Origin: an uncultured Campylobacter sp.
GTDB taxonomy: Bacteria; Campylobacterota; Campylobacteria; Campylobacterales; Campylobacteraceae
DNA: 64,000 nucleotides
Direction of reading: 5' to 3'
Assembly (NCBI RefSeq): GCF_937921625.1
Contig: NZ_CAKZTI010000027.1
Coordinates: 26,831 to 90,830, forward strand
Below are positions 25,967-34,581 of this stretch, in pieces. How positions within the stretch are numbered: the stretch's first letter is position 1; each line of letters begins with the position of its first letter. Below the pieces are notes generated by a model. That model was not told where the DNA came from and ran no database searches. It worked only from the letters and a program-made list of their open reading frames with translations. Position numbers and translations under genes: made by a program.

Positions 25967-27073
25967 ATGCACGAAATTTTTCAAATTTATTGGTGGTGCG
26001 TGGTTTCGCTTCTGGGCGGAATTTTGGTTTTTATGCTCTTCGTGCAGGGCGGTCAGACGCTGCTTTTTACGCTGGCAAAGAATGAGACCGAGAAGGATTT
26101 TATAATAAATTCCATCGGCAAGAAATGGGAGCTTACCTTTACTACGCTCGTGATGTTCGGCGGGGCGTGCTTTGCGGCGTTTCCTCTATTTTATGCGACC
26201 AGCTTCGGCGGAGCGTATTGGGCGTGGATGGCTCTGCTTTTTTGCTTCATAATCCAAGCCGTCGCTTACGAATACAGAAAAAAGCCCGATAATTTCTTGG
26301 GTGCTAAAACTTATGAAGCCTTTCTTTTCATAAACGGCTCTCTGGGCACGATCCTGCTTGGTATCATCGTCTCGACGCTTTTTAGCGGCAGCGAGTTTGC
26401 GCTGGGTGATAATAATTTCGTGCAGTGGAAAAACCCGGCTCGCGGACTTGAGGCGCTAGCAAATCCGTTTAATTACATCTTGGGAGTTGCATTATTTTTC
26501 TGCGCTAGGACGGGAGCGAGCTTATATTTGATGAATAATATCGCCGAGCCCGAAATGATCGCTAAGCTCAAAGCTTCGCTTAAATTTAACGCTAGCGCGT
26601 TTTTGGTTTTTTTCATCGCGTTTTTGGCGTGGGTCTTGCTAAAGCAGGGCTATGCAGTAGGCGCCGGCGGCGTCGTAAGTCTCGAGAGCTTTAAGTATCT
26701 GCACAATTACCTAAGCCTGCCTGCGGCACTAATCTTGCTGCTGCTGGGCGTAGTGCTGGTGCTGGTGGGGATATTCAAAGGCGCATTTACAAGCAGCGTG
26801 CGCGGAGTATTTTTCTACGGCGTGGGCGTCGTATGCGCGGTAACGAGCGTATTTTTGATCCTAGGACTAAATCAAACGGCGTTTTATCCGTCAAATTTTG
26901 ATTTGCAAAGCTCTCTTACTTTGGCAAATGCAAGCTCAAGCCTCTATACGCTTAAGACGATGTTTTACGTGTCGTTTCTGGTGCCTTTCGTACTCAGTTA
27001 TATAAGCTATGTTTGGCGCGCAATGGATGCTAAGAAGCTCGATAAAGAGGGGCTTTCAAACGAGCATTATTAG
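25967..27073 (+). CDS. cydB: Cytochrome bd-type quinol oxidase subunit II
   Basis: This 368-residue polytopic partner of CydA has about nine hydrophobic segments. Its N-terminal block MHEIFQIYWWCVVSLLGG and the segment FVQGGQTLL correspond to the conserved first helix region of CydB (typically FVxxGQT/DGFDLG). It starts one base after the cydA stop, so the two are translationally linked. It holds no haem itself; it stabilises CydA in the membrane. The assignment is by sequence features and position. Confidence 0.93.
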   Translation: MHEIFQIYWWCVVSLLGGILVFMLFVQGGQTLLFTLAKNETEKDFIINSIGKKWELTFTTLVMFGGACFAAFPLFYATSFGGAYWAWMALLFCFIIQAVAYEYRKKPDNFLGAKTYEAFLFINGSLGTILLGIIVSTLFSGSEFALGDNNFVQWKNPARGLEALANPFNYILGVALFFCARTGASLYLMNNIAEPEMIAKLKASLKFNASAFLVFFIAFLAWVLLKQGYAVGAGGVVSLESFKYLHNYLSLPAALILLLLGVVLVLVGIFKGAFTSSVRGVFFYGVGVVCAVTSVFLILGLNQTAFYPSNFDLQSSLTLANASSSLYTLKTMFYVSFLVPFVLSYISYVWRAMDAKKLDKEGLSNEHY

Positions 27074-27173
27074 GCACCCGCTCCAGTGCGGCTTCCCGCG
27101 CGCCGTGTGGCGGCGAGAAGCTGCTTGCGTGCGCGGCACTGCGTGCTTTTGCGCTTGGTTAAATTTCATACCG

Positions 27174-27194
27174 GCGGCGCTTTTTATGCGCCGC
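27174..27194 (+). other. GC-rich hairpin between cydB and the tiny ORF
   Basis: GCGGCGC and GCGCCGC form a perfect 7-bp stem with loop tttttat, 100 bases after cydB and 26 bases before the tiny ORF. It lacks a following T-run, so it may be an mRNA-processing or stability element rather than a terminator. The surrounding 27074-27160 is markedly GC-richer than its neighbours. Confidence 0.5.
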
Positions 27195-27219
27195 ATTATA
27201 AAAATTTTAAGGATTAAAA

Positions 27220-27324
27220 ATGATCAAATCTTTAGTTTTCATCGCGATTTGGATGATCTTGCTCGTAGGAAGTTATAAATTTATAAAGCTAAACATCGCT
27301 CATCACGAAAAAAGCGAGCAGTAA
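27220..27324 (+). CDS. 34-residue single-span membrane protein downstream of cydB
   Basis: An ATG preceded by AAGGATTAAAA opens a frame of 34 residues, MIKSLVFIAIWMILLVGSYK and a polar tail ending HHEKSEQ. It has one membrane helix of about 17 residues and a strong binding site (AAGGA, six-base spacing). Its place after cydAB and its size recall CydX/CydS-type third subunits of bd oxidases, but the sequence does not match E. coli CydX. Function is an inference from position. Confidence 0.55.
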   Translation: MIKSLVFIAIWMILLVGSYKFIKLNIAHHEKSEQ

Positions 27325-27416
27325 AAGGGTAGAAATTTTAAAAGCTAGCGGCTCGGGATTTTGTTTTAAATTTAGAAAGCGAGGTCTAGAGCCGCAAGAT
27401 ACGGGCGAAATTTTAT

Positions 27417-28385
27417 CTAGCCCTTGTAATCGATATTTTTTTCAAACTCTTTAAGTCGCATATGGATTGAGCGAAGCTCCGTGATCGTCGTCCAGTTATC
27501 GATAAAAACGCTAAAGCTACCGCGTACTTGGCTAAAAGCATTACCTACTTGAATCATCACTCCAAGCGTAATCGCCTTAGTAAAAAGTCCTGGTCCCATT
27601 ATGAGATAGGGCACGATAACTAGGATTTGCGAGAAAGAATTTAGCCATAAATCAAAGTAGCAGTAGTGCAAAAATAGCCTGTAATAGTTGTGCTTTAGTT
27701 TGCCAAATAGCGTCTTTGTAGTCTCTTCGCTCGCATATTCCGCCTTATTCTCCTCGGCATAAACCAGCTCTTTGCGAAACGCAGCTTCCGCCTTTTGATT
27801 GTTGTATTCAAGCCTAGGCAGAAACCAACCTACTAGCCAAGAAATTATCAGTCCGCCGATGCTTACTGCAAGTGCGATCCACACGAGAGAGCCGGGAATT
27901 TTTTTGAGCGCCTCAAAAGGTACTTTCTCGCTAAGGCTCCACAAAACGGGAATAAATGCAAAAAGAGTCATCGCCGCCGAAAGTACGCGCGTGCCGATAT
28001 CTTCGATGATTTTTGAGAAGCGGTAGATGTCTTCTTGGATACGCTGCGAGCTTCCTTCGATATCTTTACTTACCTTTTTCCAGTATGAAAAATAGGAAAA
28101 GGTCATCGCTTCTCGCCATTTAAATGCCCAAATTCGCGCCACGTATCGCTCCGAAATCGCCGCCGCTACGGCAGGCATCGCTATCCATAAAAAGACCCTC
28201 ATCTGCACGTAAAAATCGTTTAACGTATGACGATCTACGTTTTGACATAAATCATAAAATACGCGATACCATTCGTTGAAACGCACGCTCAGCGTAGTTT
28301 GGTACCAATTGATAGCGATCAAAAATACTAGCCCTGTATATGCTAAAAGTGCCCATTTTTTGCTTTTAAAAAATGAAACGAACAT
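27417..28385 (-). CDS. SbmA/BacA-like peptide transporter
   Basis: This 322-residue inner-membrane protein has about seven hydrophobic segments and no ATPase domain. Segments such as NEWYRVFYDLCQN, WKREAMTFSYFSYWKK and QRIQEDIYRFSKIIEDIG fit the SbmA/BacA family, which imports peptides (including antimicrobial peptides) using the proton gradient; the arrangement resembles the membrane half of an ABC exporter. It is somewhat shorter than E. coli SbmA (about 400). Its ATG overlaps the stop of the M16 peptidase by one base, so the two are translated together. Confidence 0.85.
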   Translation of the reverse strand: MFVSFFKSKKWALLAYTGLVFLIAINWYQTTLSVRFNEWYRVFYDLCQNVDRHTLNDFYVQMRVFLWIAMPAVAAAISERYVARIWAFKWREAMTFSYFSYWKKVSKDIEGSSQRIQEDIYRFSKIIEDIGTRVLSAAMTLFAFIPVLWSLSEKVPFEALKKIPGSLVWIALAVSIGGLIISWLVGWFLPRLEYNNQKAEAAFRKELVYAEENKAEYASEETTKTLFGKLKHNYYRLFLHYCYFDLWLNSFSQILVIVPYLIMGPGLFTKAITLGVMIQVGNAFSQVRGSFSVFIDNWTTITELRSIHMRLKEFEKNIDYKG

Positions 28386-31126
28386 TAGCGTTTCTCGGAG
28401 CTTTTTGGATTTAAAATCGCCGTAAATAGCCTATCGCTTAGCATCTGCGCGGCTTCTTGCACATCCGCGCTTTTTACCGCATTTATGCTTGCCGCGTAGC
28501 TTTTTTCGTCATAGAGCGGATAGCCGTAAAGCTCGTGCGCAGTGATATTAGCAAGCCAAAAATCATTCGTCTGTGCAGCTCTTTTGGTCGATAGAATTTG
28601 AGCTTTTTTGAAATTTGCCAGCTCGCTATCTTTTGCGCCCGAGCTTTCGATCTGCTTTAAAATTTCACTCACGCTTGCTGCAACCGCACTGGCGTCTTTC
28701 GGCTCGGTAGAAAACGATACGTTCAAGCTCGCTGCGATTTGTGGCTCACGCACATAGGCGCTATGCACCATCGCTGAGTAAATTTGTCCGCGCGCCTCGC
28801 GGATCTGCTCAACGATACGATTGCTTAGCACGCTTTTTAACGCTTGAAATTTATAAGTGTCTGCAAAGTCGAAATTTTGCAGCTCATAGTTTGAAAAAAT
28901 CATCCGAACTTCGCTTTTATCACTATCGCCGTAGTCTTGCACAATCTCGCCGCTAGAAGTATTTAGCATCAAAGTTTTAGGCGTAGCGCTGCTTGTGCCG
29001 GGCTTTAGATTGCCGATATATTTGGCTAGAATTTGTTTTGCGCGCGCAGGCTCAAAATCGCCGCTAAGCACAAAGATAAAATCTCCAACACCTGAAAAAA
29101 TTTCATCCGTATCGCGCTGTAAATCGGCAAGATTTGCGCTCTTTACGTCATCTACGCTAAGCGGCTGCTTGCGAGCCGTATCTCCTGAATATAGAGATTT
29201 TAAAATTTGCTCGCCGAATTTAAATTCCGCCGTCTCGTCTCGTAGCGCGATCGCCGAAAGCGCGTCGGTTTTGTATTTTGTAAGCGAGCTTGCATGAATT
29301 AGTGGCTCGCTAAATCTAGCGTAAAGCTCGTGTGCCATCGCCTCCAGATCCGCCCCTGCGCCTCTAAAACCGCAGTCTGCGTCATCCATCCTAAATCTTA
29401 GCTTATAATCAAATTTTGAGGTCAAGCGTCCCGCCTCGTATTCGTTTAGCTCGCCTATGGTGCCCGAGTTTAGCAGCGCGGTTAGAATTTCGCCACGAGC
29501 CTTGCCGAAATGCGCGTAGCCACCTTTTTTAACGGCTGCGAGGGTGATTTTATTTTTCTCGCTTTTAAGGGGTTTTAAAATTACGCGAGCGCCGTTTTTA
29601 AACACCAAAATTTCAGTGCCGCTAGCGCCTTTTTGCGTTTTAAATTCCGTCTCTTTTAAATCTGCTCCCGCAAGCTGCTTGGAAGCAAGCTTCGAAGCAG
29701 CGAAATTAAACGGCAGCGCTTTTTCGTAGAGCAGCTTCGCGTCTTTTTGGCTAATGCCCAAATCCTTTGCCGAGATAATCTCCGTAAATCTCGCTCCATC
29801 CGTTATCTTTGAGAAAAATTTATTAACATCTGCTAGCGTTATTTCTTCTAACGCCTTGAGGCTTAGATCGTGCTCGTCTTGCTTACTAAGCTTTACATTG
29901 CCGTTTTGTACGAAATCAAGTAGTGCCCCTATTTGCGCACTTTGTGTATCGTTTTTAAGCAGATCGGCTTGCACTTGATGTTTAAATTCCGCCTTAACGC
30001 TATCAAAATCGTCATTGTTAAATCCGTGTTCGCGTACCCCTTTGATCGCGCTAAAAAGACTATTTAATGTGGCGTTGGCGTCGAAATTAAAAATATTCGC
30101 GCTTATGCTGTATAGTCTGCGGTTTTTAAACAGATCGTCCGAGCCGAAATAGGCTTTAAGCGGAATTTTGGCATTTACATTCATCGCGTCGTATCCAAGC
30201 TCCATCAGCCTCGATACGTAGGCTTGCAGCCACTCATTTTTAAGTGCGCCGTAGCTATTTAGCGGCTCATATTTGCCTGCGTAAAGCACGCTAGCGACAT
30301 TAGCGCCGAGCTCGGGCTCTACGGTGCTTGCTAGCCCGCCTTCAAATGGGCGTAGACTAAGATCGCGCGGGATTTTTTTGCCGTGCGCAGAAAGAGAGCT
30401 AAAATTTTGCTTGATTAGGTTTTTAATCTGCTCAATGTTTACGTCGCCCACGACTATGATGCTAATGGCGCTAGGAAGGTAGTTGCGCGCGTAGAATTTT
30501 TTTAGTTGCTCGCCAGTGGCGCCTTTGATGATTTCATTTTGTCCGATCGGAAAGCGTCTTGAAAATATGGAATTAGGGTATAAATATGTAGCGCGCTTTT
30601 CGTAAAAGCGCCTCTCAAAGCCTTTTTTTGCTTCTTCTAATATGACGCCCTTTTCCTTTTGCGTTTCGTTCTCGTCAAATTTTACGCCGCCTGCATAATC
30701 GCGCAGTACCAAAAATACGTCCTTTAGCGTCTCGTCGCTCACTTGGGCTTGGATGTTGTATGTGGTGTTTTCAAAGCCAGTCTGTGCATTGAGATCGGCG
30801 CCGAATTTCACCCCTAGGCGCTGCAGAGTGTGGACTAGTTCATTTTTATCAAAATGTTCGCTGCCGTTGAACGCCATGTGTTCAACGAAGTGCGCTAAGC
30901 CCTGCTCGTCGTCATTTTCATCAACACTACCTGCGGCTACGTTGAGGTAAAAAAGCGCGCTATTTTTCGGCACGTCATTTTTGAGGATATAAAATTTCAC
31001 GCCGTTTGCCAGCTCGCCGTGCACGACGCTAGGATCGAGCTTAAGCGGTGCATCCGGGTTAGCGTCTGCGGAGTAAAGGCTCAAAGAGCAAAGTAGGGCG
31101 GAGATAAAAAATATAAACTTTTTCAT
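28385..31126 (-). CDS. Periplasmic M16 family zinc metallopeptidase (PqqL-like)
   Basis: This 913-residue protein has a signal peptide (MKKFIFFISALLCSLSLYSA) and two M16 halves. The inverted zinc site is in LAHFVEHMAFNGS (His79, Glu82, His83), and the distal Glu lies in GVILEEAKKG at about residue 160. The second half lacks the motif, as is typical of the single-chain pitrilysin/PqqL group. It would cleave peptides in the periplasm. One-base overlap with the SbmA-like gene suggests that peptides are trimmed and imported together. Confidence 0.9.
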   Translation of the reverse strand: MKKFIFFISALLCSLSLYSADANPDAPLKLDPSVVHGELANGVKFYILKNDVPKNSALFYLNVAAGSVDENDDEQGLAHFVEHMAFNGSEHFDKNELVHTLQRLGVKFGADLNAQTGFENTTYNIQAQVSDETLKDVFLVLRDYAGGVKFDENETQKEKGVILEEAKKGFERRFYEKRATYLYPNSIFSRRFPIGQNEIIKGATGEQLKKFYARNYLPSAISIIVVGDVNIEQIKNLIKQNFSSLSAHGKKIPRDLSLRPFEGGLASTVEPELGANVASVLYAGKYEPLNSYGALKNEWLQAYVSRLMELGYDAMNVNAKIPLKAYFGSDDLFKNRRLYSISANIFNFDANATLNSLFSAIKGVREHGFNNDDFDSVKAEFKHQVQADLLKNDTQSAQIGALLDFVQNGNVKLSKQDEHDLSLKALEEITLADVNKFFSKITDGARFTEIISAKDLGISQKDAKLLYEKALPFNFAASKLASKQLAGADLKETEFKTQKGASGTEILVFKNGARVILKPLKSEKNKITLAAVKKGGYAHFGKARGEILTALLNSGTIGELNEYEAGRLTSKFDYKLRFRMDDADCGFRGAGADLEAMAHELYARFSEPLIHASSLTKYKTDALSAIALRDETAEFKFGEQILKSLYSGDTARKQPLSVDDVKSANLADLQRDTDEIFSGVGDFIFVLSGDFEPARAKQILAKYIGNLKPGTSSATPKTLMLNTSSGEIVQDYGDSDKSEVRMIFSNYELQNFDFADTYKFQALKSVLSNRIVEQIREARGQIYSAMVHSAYVREPQIAASLNVSFSTEPKDASAVAASVSEILKQIESSGAKDSELANFKKAQILSTKRAAQTNDFWLANITAHELYGYPLYDEKSYAASINAVKSADVQEAAQMLSDRLFTAILNPKSSEKR

Positions 31127-31272
31127 AATTGTCCTTGGATTTAAAAACTTGCGATTGTAACAAAAGCTAGTTTAAAGTATGATTTTGCGAGCTTTGTTAT
31201 GGGTAAAATTTTGCCAAGGATTTGGGATTTTACTTGCGGTTTTAAAATTTTACTTGCAGAATTGAGAGGAAT

Positions 31273-31332
31273 GGAATTTTTGGAATTTTTGGAATTTTTG
31301 GAATTTTTGGAATTTTTGGAATTTTTGGAATT
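31273..31332. repeat. 9-base tandem repeat (ggaattttt), 6.7 copies
   Basis: Six identical copies of ggaattttt run from 31273 to 31326, followed by a partial ggaatt. The array lies in the 340-base gap between the peroxiredoxin stop and the M16 peptidase start. The minus-strand frame through it (Lys-Asn-Ser repeats) is a by-product of the repeat. It may vary in copy number between strains and could affect M16/SbmA expression. Confidence 0.95.
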
Positions 31333-31467
31333 CCGCCGCCGCGACTTAAAATTTTGGCAGCGGAATTCATAAAGCTTTGCTAGCTTTAATAGCCCGTGCA
31401 AGGCTAAATTTAAACCTTACGCAGTTAGAATTAGAATTCATACGCTTCGCGTGAAGAATTTTACAAC

Positions 31468-32064
31468 TTATAGTTTGCTTGCGTTTTTGTCTAGATACTC
31501 TGCGACGCCCTTAGGATCTGCTTTCATTCCTGCGTCGCCTTTGTGCCAACCCGCAGGGCAGACCTCTCCGTGCTCGTTTGTAAATAGCATCGTATCGACC
31601 ATGCGAAGCATCTCATCGATATTTCTACCAAGCGGTAGGTCGTTGATGACGGCGTGGCGGACGGTGCCGTCTTTATCGAGTAGGAAGCTGCCGCGAAGCG
31701 CTACGGCGTTGCCAAACAGCACGTCGAAGCTGCGCGCGATATCTTTTGTGATATCCGAAACTAGCGGGAACTGCACTTTGCCGATACCGCCTGCGTTTAC
31801 CGGAGTATTTTTCCATGCAAGATGCGTAAATTCGCTATCGCAGCTAACGCCGATAACTTCGATACCCTTGGATTTGAAATCTTGATATCTGTGATCGAAT
31901 GCGATGATCTCGCTCGGGCAGACGAAAGTAAAATCTTTTGGATAAAAGAATACGACCGCGCCTTTTTCGCCGATATTTTTATAGAGGTTGAAATCCTCGA
32001 CTATTTCGTTGTTGCCTAAAACCGCGCTCGCCGTAAAATCTACGGCTTTGTTGGTTACTACCAT
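31468..32064 (-). CDS. ahpC: 2-Cys peroxiredoxin (AhpC/TSA family)
   Basis: This 198-residue thiol peroxidase has the peroxidatic cysteine in YPKDFTFVCPSEI (about residue 49) and the resolving cysteine in GEVCPAGWH (about residue 170), the typical 2-Cys layout. It reduces hydrogen peroxide and organic peroxides in the cytoplasm. An AAGGAG site precedes the ATG. It is divergent from the ferredoxin gene fdxA, an arrangement also known for ahpC/fdxA in C. jejuni, where both respond to iron or oxidative stress. Regulation here is inferred from that parallel. Confidence 0.94.
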   Translation of the reverse strand: MVVTNKAVDFTASAVLGNNEIVEDFNLYKNIGEKGAVVFFYPKDFTFVCPSEIIAFDHRYQDFKSKGIEVIGVSCDSEFTHLAWKNTPVNAGGIGKVQFPLVSDITKDIARSFDVLFGNAVALRGSFLLDKDGTVRHAVINDLPLGRNIDEMLRMVDTMLFTNEHGEVCPAGWHKGDAGMKADPKGVAEYLDKNASKL

Positions 32065-32205
32065 GTTATTTCTCCTTGTTAATAAAATTTATGATGGCGA
32101 TTATACATTTTAAAACTTTAGATTCGCTGAAATTTGATGAAAATTTTTATATAATAAATTTTATTTATCCAATAATATTACTTTTATTATTTTTTAAATT
32201 TAGTA

Positions 32206-32214
32206 TGTTATCAT
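32206..32214 (+). promoter_or_regulatory. Extended -10 promoter of fdxA
   Basis: TGTTATCAT lies 30 bases before the fdxA ATG in a very AT-rich divergent region (32065-32244) shared with ahpC. The AT-rich stretch upstream would be the natural place for Fur or PerR operators, but I cannot define one with confidence. Confidence 0.4.
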
Positions 32215-32244
32215 CGCGCTTCATTTTTTGATAAAGGAGAAAAA

Positions 32245-32529
32245 ATGGCTGTAAAAATCACCGATATTTGCATTAGCTGCGGCTCATGCATCGACGAGTG
32301 CCCGGTAAATGCGATCGTGGACGATAGCGATAATCCAAGCGGCGAGGATAGCTACTACGTATATGCCGATAAATGCGTCGAGTGCGTGGGTTACAACGAC
32401 GAGCCGGCTTGCGCTAGCGCCTGTCCGACCGATGGCTGTATCGTCTGGAGCGACATCGTAGCGGGTCAACCTAGCAGGGATTCCATAGGTGCGGATCTAC
32501 GTAGCGGAGATACCCCGGTATTTTCTTAG
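32245..32529 (+). CDS. fdxA: 4Fe-4S ferredoxin
   Basis: This 94-residue ferredoxin has two cluster-binding motifs: CISCGSCIDECP near the N-terminus and CVECVGYNDEPACASACP in the middle, with the 8-residue insertion seen in Alvin-type ferredoxins. A 20-residue tail follows. It carries electrons in the cytoplasm. The divergent ahpC neighbour matches C. jejuni fdxA, which has been tied to aerotolerance. AAAGGAG sits seven bases before the ATG, and a strong terminator follows the stop. Confidence 0.92.
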   Translation: MAVKITDICISCGSCIDECPVNAIVDDSDNPSGEDSYYVYADKCVECVGYNDEPACASACPTDGCIVWSDIVAGQPSRDSIGADLRSGDTPVFS

Positions 32530-32534
32530 CAGAT

Positions 32535-32564
32535 AAAATTCCGCGATCAAATGCGCGGAATTTT
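32535..32564 (+). terminator. Intrinsic terminator after fdxA
   Basis: AAAATTCCGCG and CGCGGAATTTT form an 11-bp stem with an 8-base loop, ending in a T-run, six bases after the fdxA stop. This is the clearest terminator in the window. Confidence 0.8.
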
Positions 32565-32605
32565 AATTCATTCAATCCTTAAATAAATTTTAACCTATTT
32601 TTCGA

Positions 32606-32611
32606 TACAAT
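32606..32611 (+). promoter_or_regulatory. Likely -10 box for ndk
   Basis: TACAAT lies 25 bases before the ndk ATG and just downstream of the fdxA terminator, so it probably starts the ndk-fabH operon. Confidence 0.4.
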
Positions 32612-32636
32612 CCGCCTTTCACTTTAAGGAGATTAT

Positions 32637-33050
32637 ATGCAGCAAACGCTTTCTATTATTAAGCCTGATGCCGTTAAAAAGGGCGTTATCGGCAAAATTA
32701 TCGATCGTTTCGAAAGCCACGGACTAAGAATCGCAGCGGCTAAAAAATTATGCCTAAGCGCCGAAGATGCGGGTAAATTTTATGAAATTCACAAGGATCG
32801 CCCTTTTTATAAGGATCTGATTGAGTTTATGACTAGCGGCCCGGTGGTCGTAATGGTGCTTGAAGGCGACGATGCTGTAGCTAAAAATCGCGCGCTAATG
32901 GGCGCTACCGATCCGAAAAAAGCCGATAAAGGCACGATCAGAGCAGACTTTGCGGACAGCATCGACGCTAACACCGTTCACGGCAGCGACAGCCTAGAAA
33001 ACGCAAAAACCGAGATCGCATTTTTCTTTGCAAAAAGAGAAATTTGCTAA
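32637..33050 (+). CDS. ndk: Nucleoside diphosphate kinase
   Basis: This 137-residue enzyme balances nucleoside triphosphate pools. It starts MQQTLSIIKPDAVKKGVIGK (the nucleotide-binding Lys is in IIKPDA) and carries the catalytic His in NTVHGSDSLENA near the C-terminus. Length and motifs are standard. AAGGAG precedes the ATG by eight bases. The next gene starts nine bases after the stop, linking it to the yceD-rpmF-plsX-fabH genes. Confidence 0.96.
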   Translation: MQQTLSIIKPDAVKKGVIGKIIDRFESHGLRIAAAKKLCLSAEDAGKFYEIHKDRPFYKDLIEFMTSGPVVVMVLEGDDAVAKNRALMGATDPKKADKGTIRADFADSIDANTVHGSDSLENAKTEIAFFFAKREIC

Positions 33051-33059
33051 GAGTGCCGC

Positions 33060-33413
33060 GTGAAAATCGCTTTTGCTAAAATTTCCGCCGCGCCCGTGCC
33101 GTTTGAAATTTCGCGAGACGGACTTAAGCTCAGCGGAAATTTAAAACGAAAAGACTCTAAGTTTATCGAGTGTAAGGGCGAAATTAAAGGCAAAATTCCA
33201 TACATTTGCGACCGCTGCGGCAAAGAATTTGATCTTGACGTGAGCGAGAGCGTAAATTTGCTTTTAAGCGAAGGCGTTTTTAACGACGAAAGGCACGAAA
33301 GCTTGGACGTTATGGAGTTTTTCGGCACCGAAGTTGATCTGGATGAAATTTTGAGAAGCGAAACGGAAGCTTTTAAAAGCGACTATTTTTATTGCGAAGA
33401 ATGCAAGAACTAA
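33060..33413 (+). CDS. YceD/DUF177 family protein
   Basis: This 117-residue protein starts at a GTG nine bases after ndk. It has the YceD/DUF177 core with a CDRCGKEF knuckle (about residues 44-51) and a C-terminal CEEC pair that could bind zinc together. In many bacteria this family is encoded just before rpmF and has been linked to 23S rRNA processing or accumulation; that position holds here, with rpmF 18 bases downstream. Function is otherwise unknown. Confidence 0.82.
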   Translation: MKIAFAKISAAPVPFEISRDGLKLSGNLKRKDSKFIECKGEIKGKIPYICDRCGKEFDLDVSESVNLLLSEGVFNDERHESLDVMEFFGTEVDLDEILRSETEAFKSDYFYCEECKN

Positions 33414-33431
33414 ATTTATAAAGGAGAAAAA

Positions 33432-33578
33432 ATGGCAGTTCCAAAGCGAAGAGTTAGTAAAACTCGTGCGGCGAAAAGACGCACTCACTACAAAGTGACC
33501 CTTCCGATCCCCGTCAAAGATAAAGACGGAAGCTGGAAAATTCCGCATAGAATAAACAAAACTACGGGCGAATATTAA
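33432..33578 (+). CDS. rpmF: 50S ribosomal protein L32
   Basis: This 48-residue ribosomal protein begins MAVPKRRVSKTRAAKRRTHY, the invariant basic start of L32, and ends INKTTGEY. The zinc cysteines found in many L32 proteins are absent, so this is the C-minus form. AAGGAG precedes the ATG by six bases. It sits in the usual yceD-rpmF-plsX-fabH order. Confidence 0.95.
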   Translation: MAVPKRRVSKTRAAKRRTHYKVTLPIPVKDKDGSWKIPHRINKTTGEY

Positions 33579-33582
33579 TCCG

Positions 33583-34581
33583 ATGATTTCCGTTGCTATA
33601 GACGCGATGGGCGGTGATTTCGGCTGCGAGCCGATAATAAACGGAGTCGTAGATGCGCTGCGAGAGCGTAAATTTAATGCATTTTTGGTAGGCGACGAAG
33701 CGCAAATCAAGCCTTTTATTCCACAAGATCAAGGCTTTGAGAAATATATCACTTACGTAGCTGCAAGCGAAGTTTTCGAGATGAAAGAGGGCGCAACCGA
33801 CGCTCTTAAACGCAAAGAGAGTAGCATCTTTAAAGCGGTTGATCTAGTAAAAGACGGCACTTGCAAAGCCGTGGTATCAGCAGGACATAGCGGCGCTACG
33901 ATGAGCCTTGCTACGCTTCGCATAGGAAGGCTCAAAGGTATCTTGCGCCCGGCGATTGCTACGCTGATGCCAAATTCCATAGGTGGACGTACGCTCGTGC
34001 TGGATGTGGGCGCTTATGTCGATTGTAAGCCTGAGAATTTGTTTCAATTTGCGATTATGGGCGAAGCATATGCCAAGGAGATTATGGGTTTAAACGCACC
34101 ACGCATCGGCTTATTATCCAACGGCGAGGAGGATAGTAAAGGCAACGAGGTAACAAAAGAAACCTTTCATATGCTTAAAAAGATGCAAAATTTTATTGGT
34201 AATGTCGAAGGCAATCAAATTTTTGACGGCTCCGTGGATGTCGTAGTTTGCGATGGATTTATCGGCAACATTATGCTAAAATCCAGCGAAGGTGTCGCAA
34301 GTGCTATCGGCAAACTTATTAAAAACGAAACTAAAAAATCCCCGATCGCCATCGCAGGCTCCATCTTGATGAAGCGCGTCTTTAAAATTATCAAAAAAAG
34401 TACGGATTATGACGAATATGGCGGCGCGCCACTTTTAGGCGTCAAAGAATGCGTCATCATAAGCCACGGCAAAAGTACCCCGAAAGCCGTTAAAAACGCG
34501 ATCTTTCAGGCGCTTAAATTTGCAGATTCTAAAATCAACTCCGCGATAGAAAGCGAAATTTCTTCAAACGAGCAAAAATGA
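33583..34581 (+). CDS. plsX: Phosphate acyltransferase
   Basis: This 332-residue enzyme makes acyl-phosphate from acyl-ACP, the donor for PlsY in phospholipid synthesis. Motifs are ISVAIDAMGGDFGCEPII at the N-terminus, AVVSAGHSGATMSLATLRIGR (about 97-115) and YGGAPLLGVKECVIISHG near the C-terminus. It begins four bases after rpmF and its stop overlaps the fabH ATG. Its partner plsY is also in this window at 43830. Confidence 0.96.
   Translation: MISVAIDAMGGDFGCEPIINGVVDALRERKFNAFLVGDEAQIKPFIPQDQGFEKYITYVAASEVFEMKEGATDALKRKESSIFKAVDLVKDGTCKAVVSAGHSGATMSLATLRIGRLKGILRPAIATLMPNSIGGRTLVLDVGAYVDCKPENLFQFAIMGEAYAKEIMGLNAPRIGLLSNGEEDSKGNEVTKETFHMLKKMQNFIGNVEGNQIFDGSVDVVVCDGFIGNIMLKSSEGVASAIGKLIKNETKKSPIAIAGSILMKRVFKIIKKSTDYDEYGGAPLLGVKECVIISHGKSTPKAVKNAIFQALKFADSKINSAIESEISSNEQK

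Noticed and set aside
31273..31332. CRISPR array
   Set aside because: Units are nine bases long with no spacers; no cas genes are in the window.
31141..31401. 86-codon minus-strand ORF with Lys-Asn-Ser repeats
   Set aside because: The repeat residues come from the 9-base tandem array; the flanks look non-coding.
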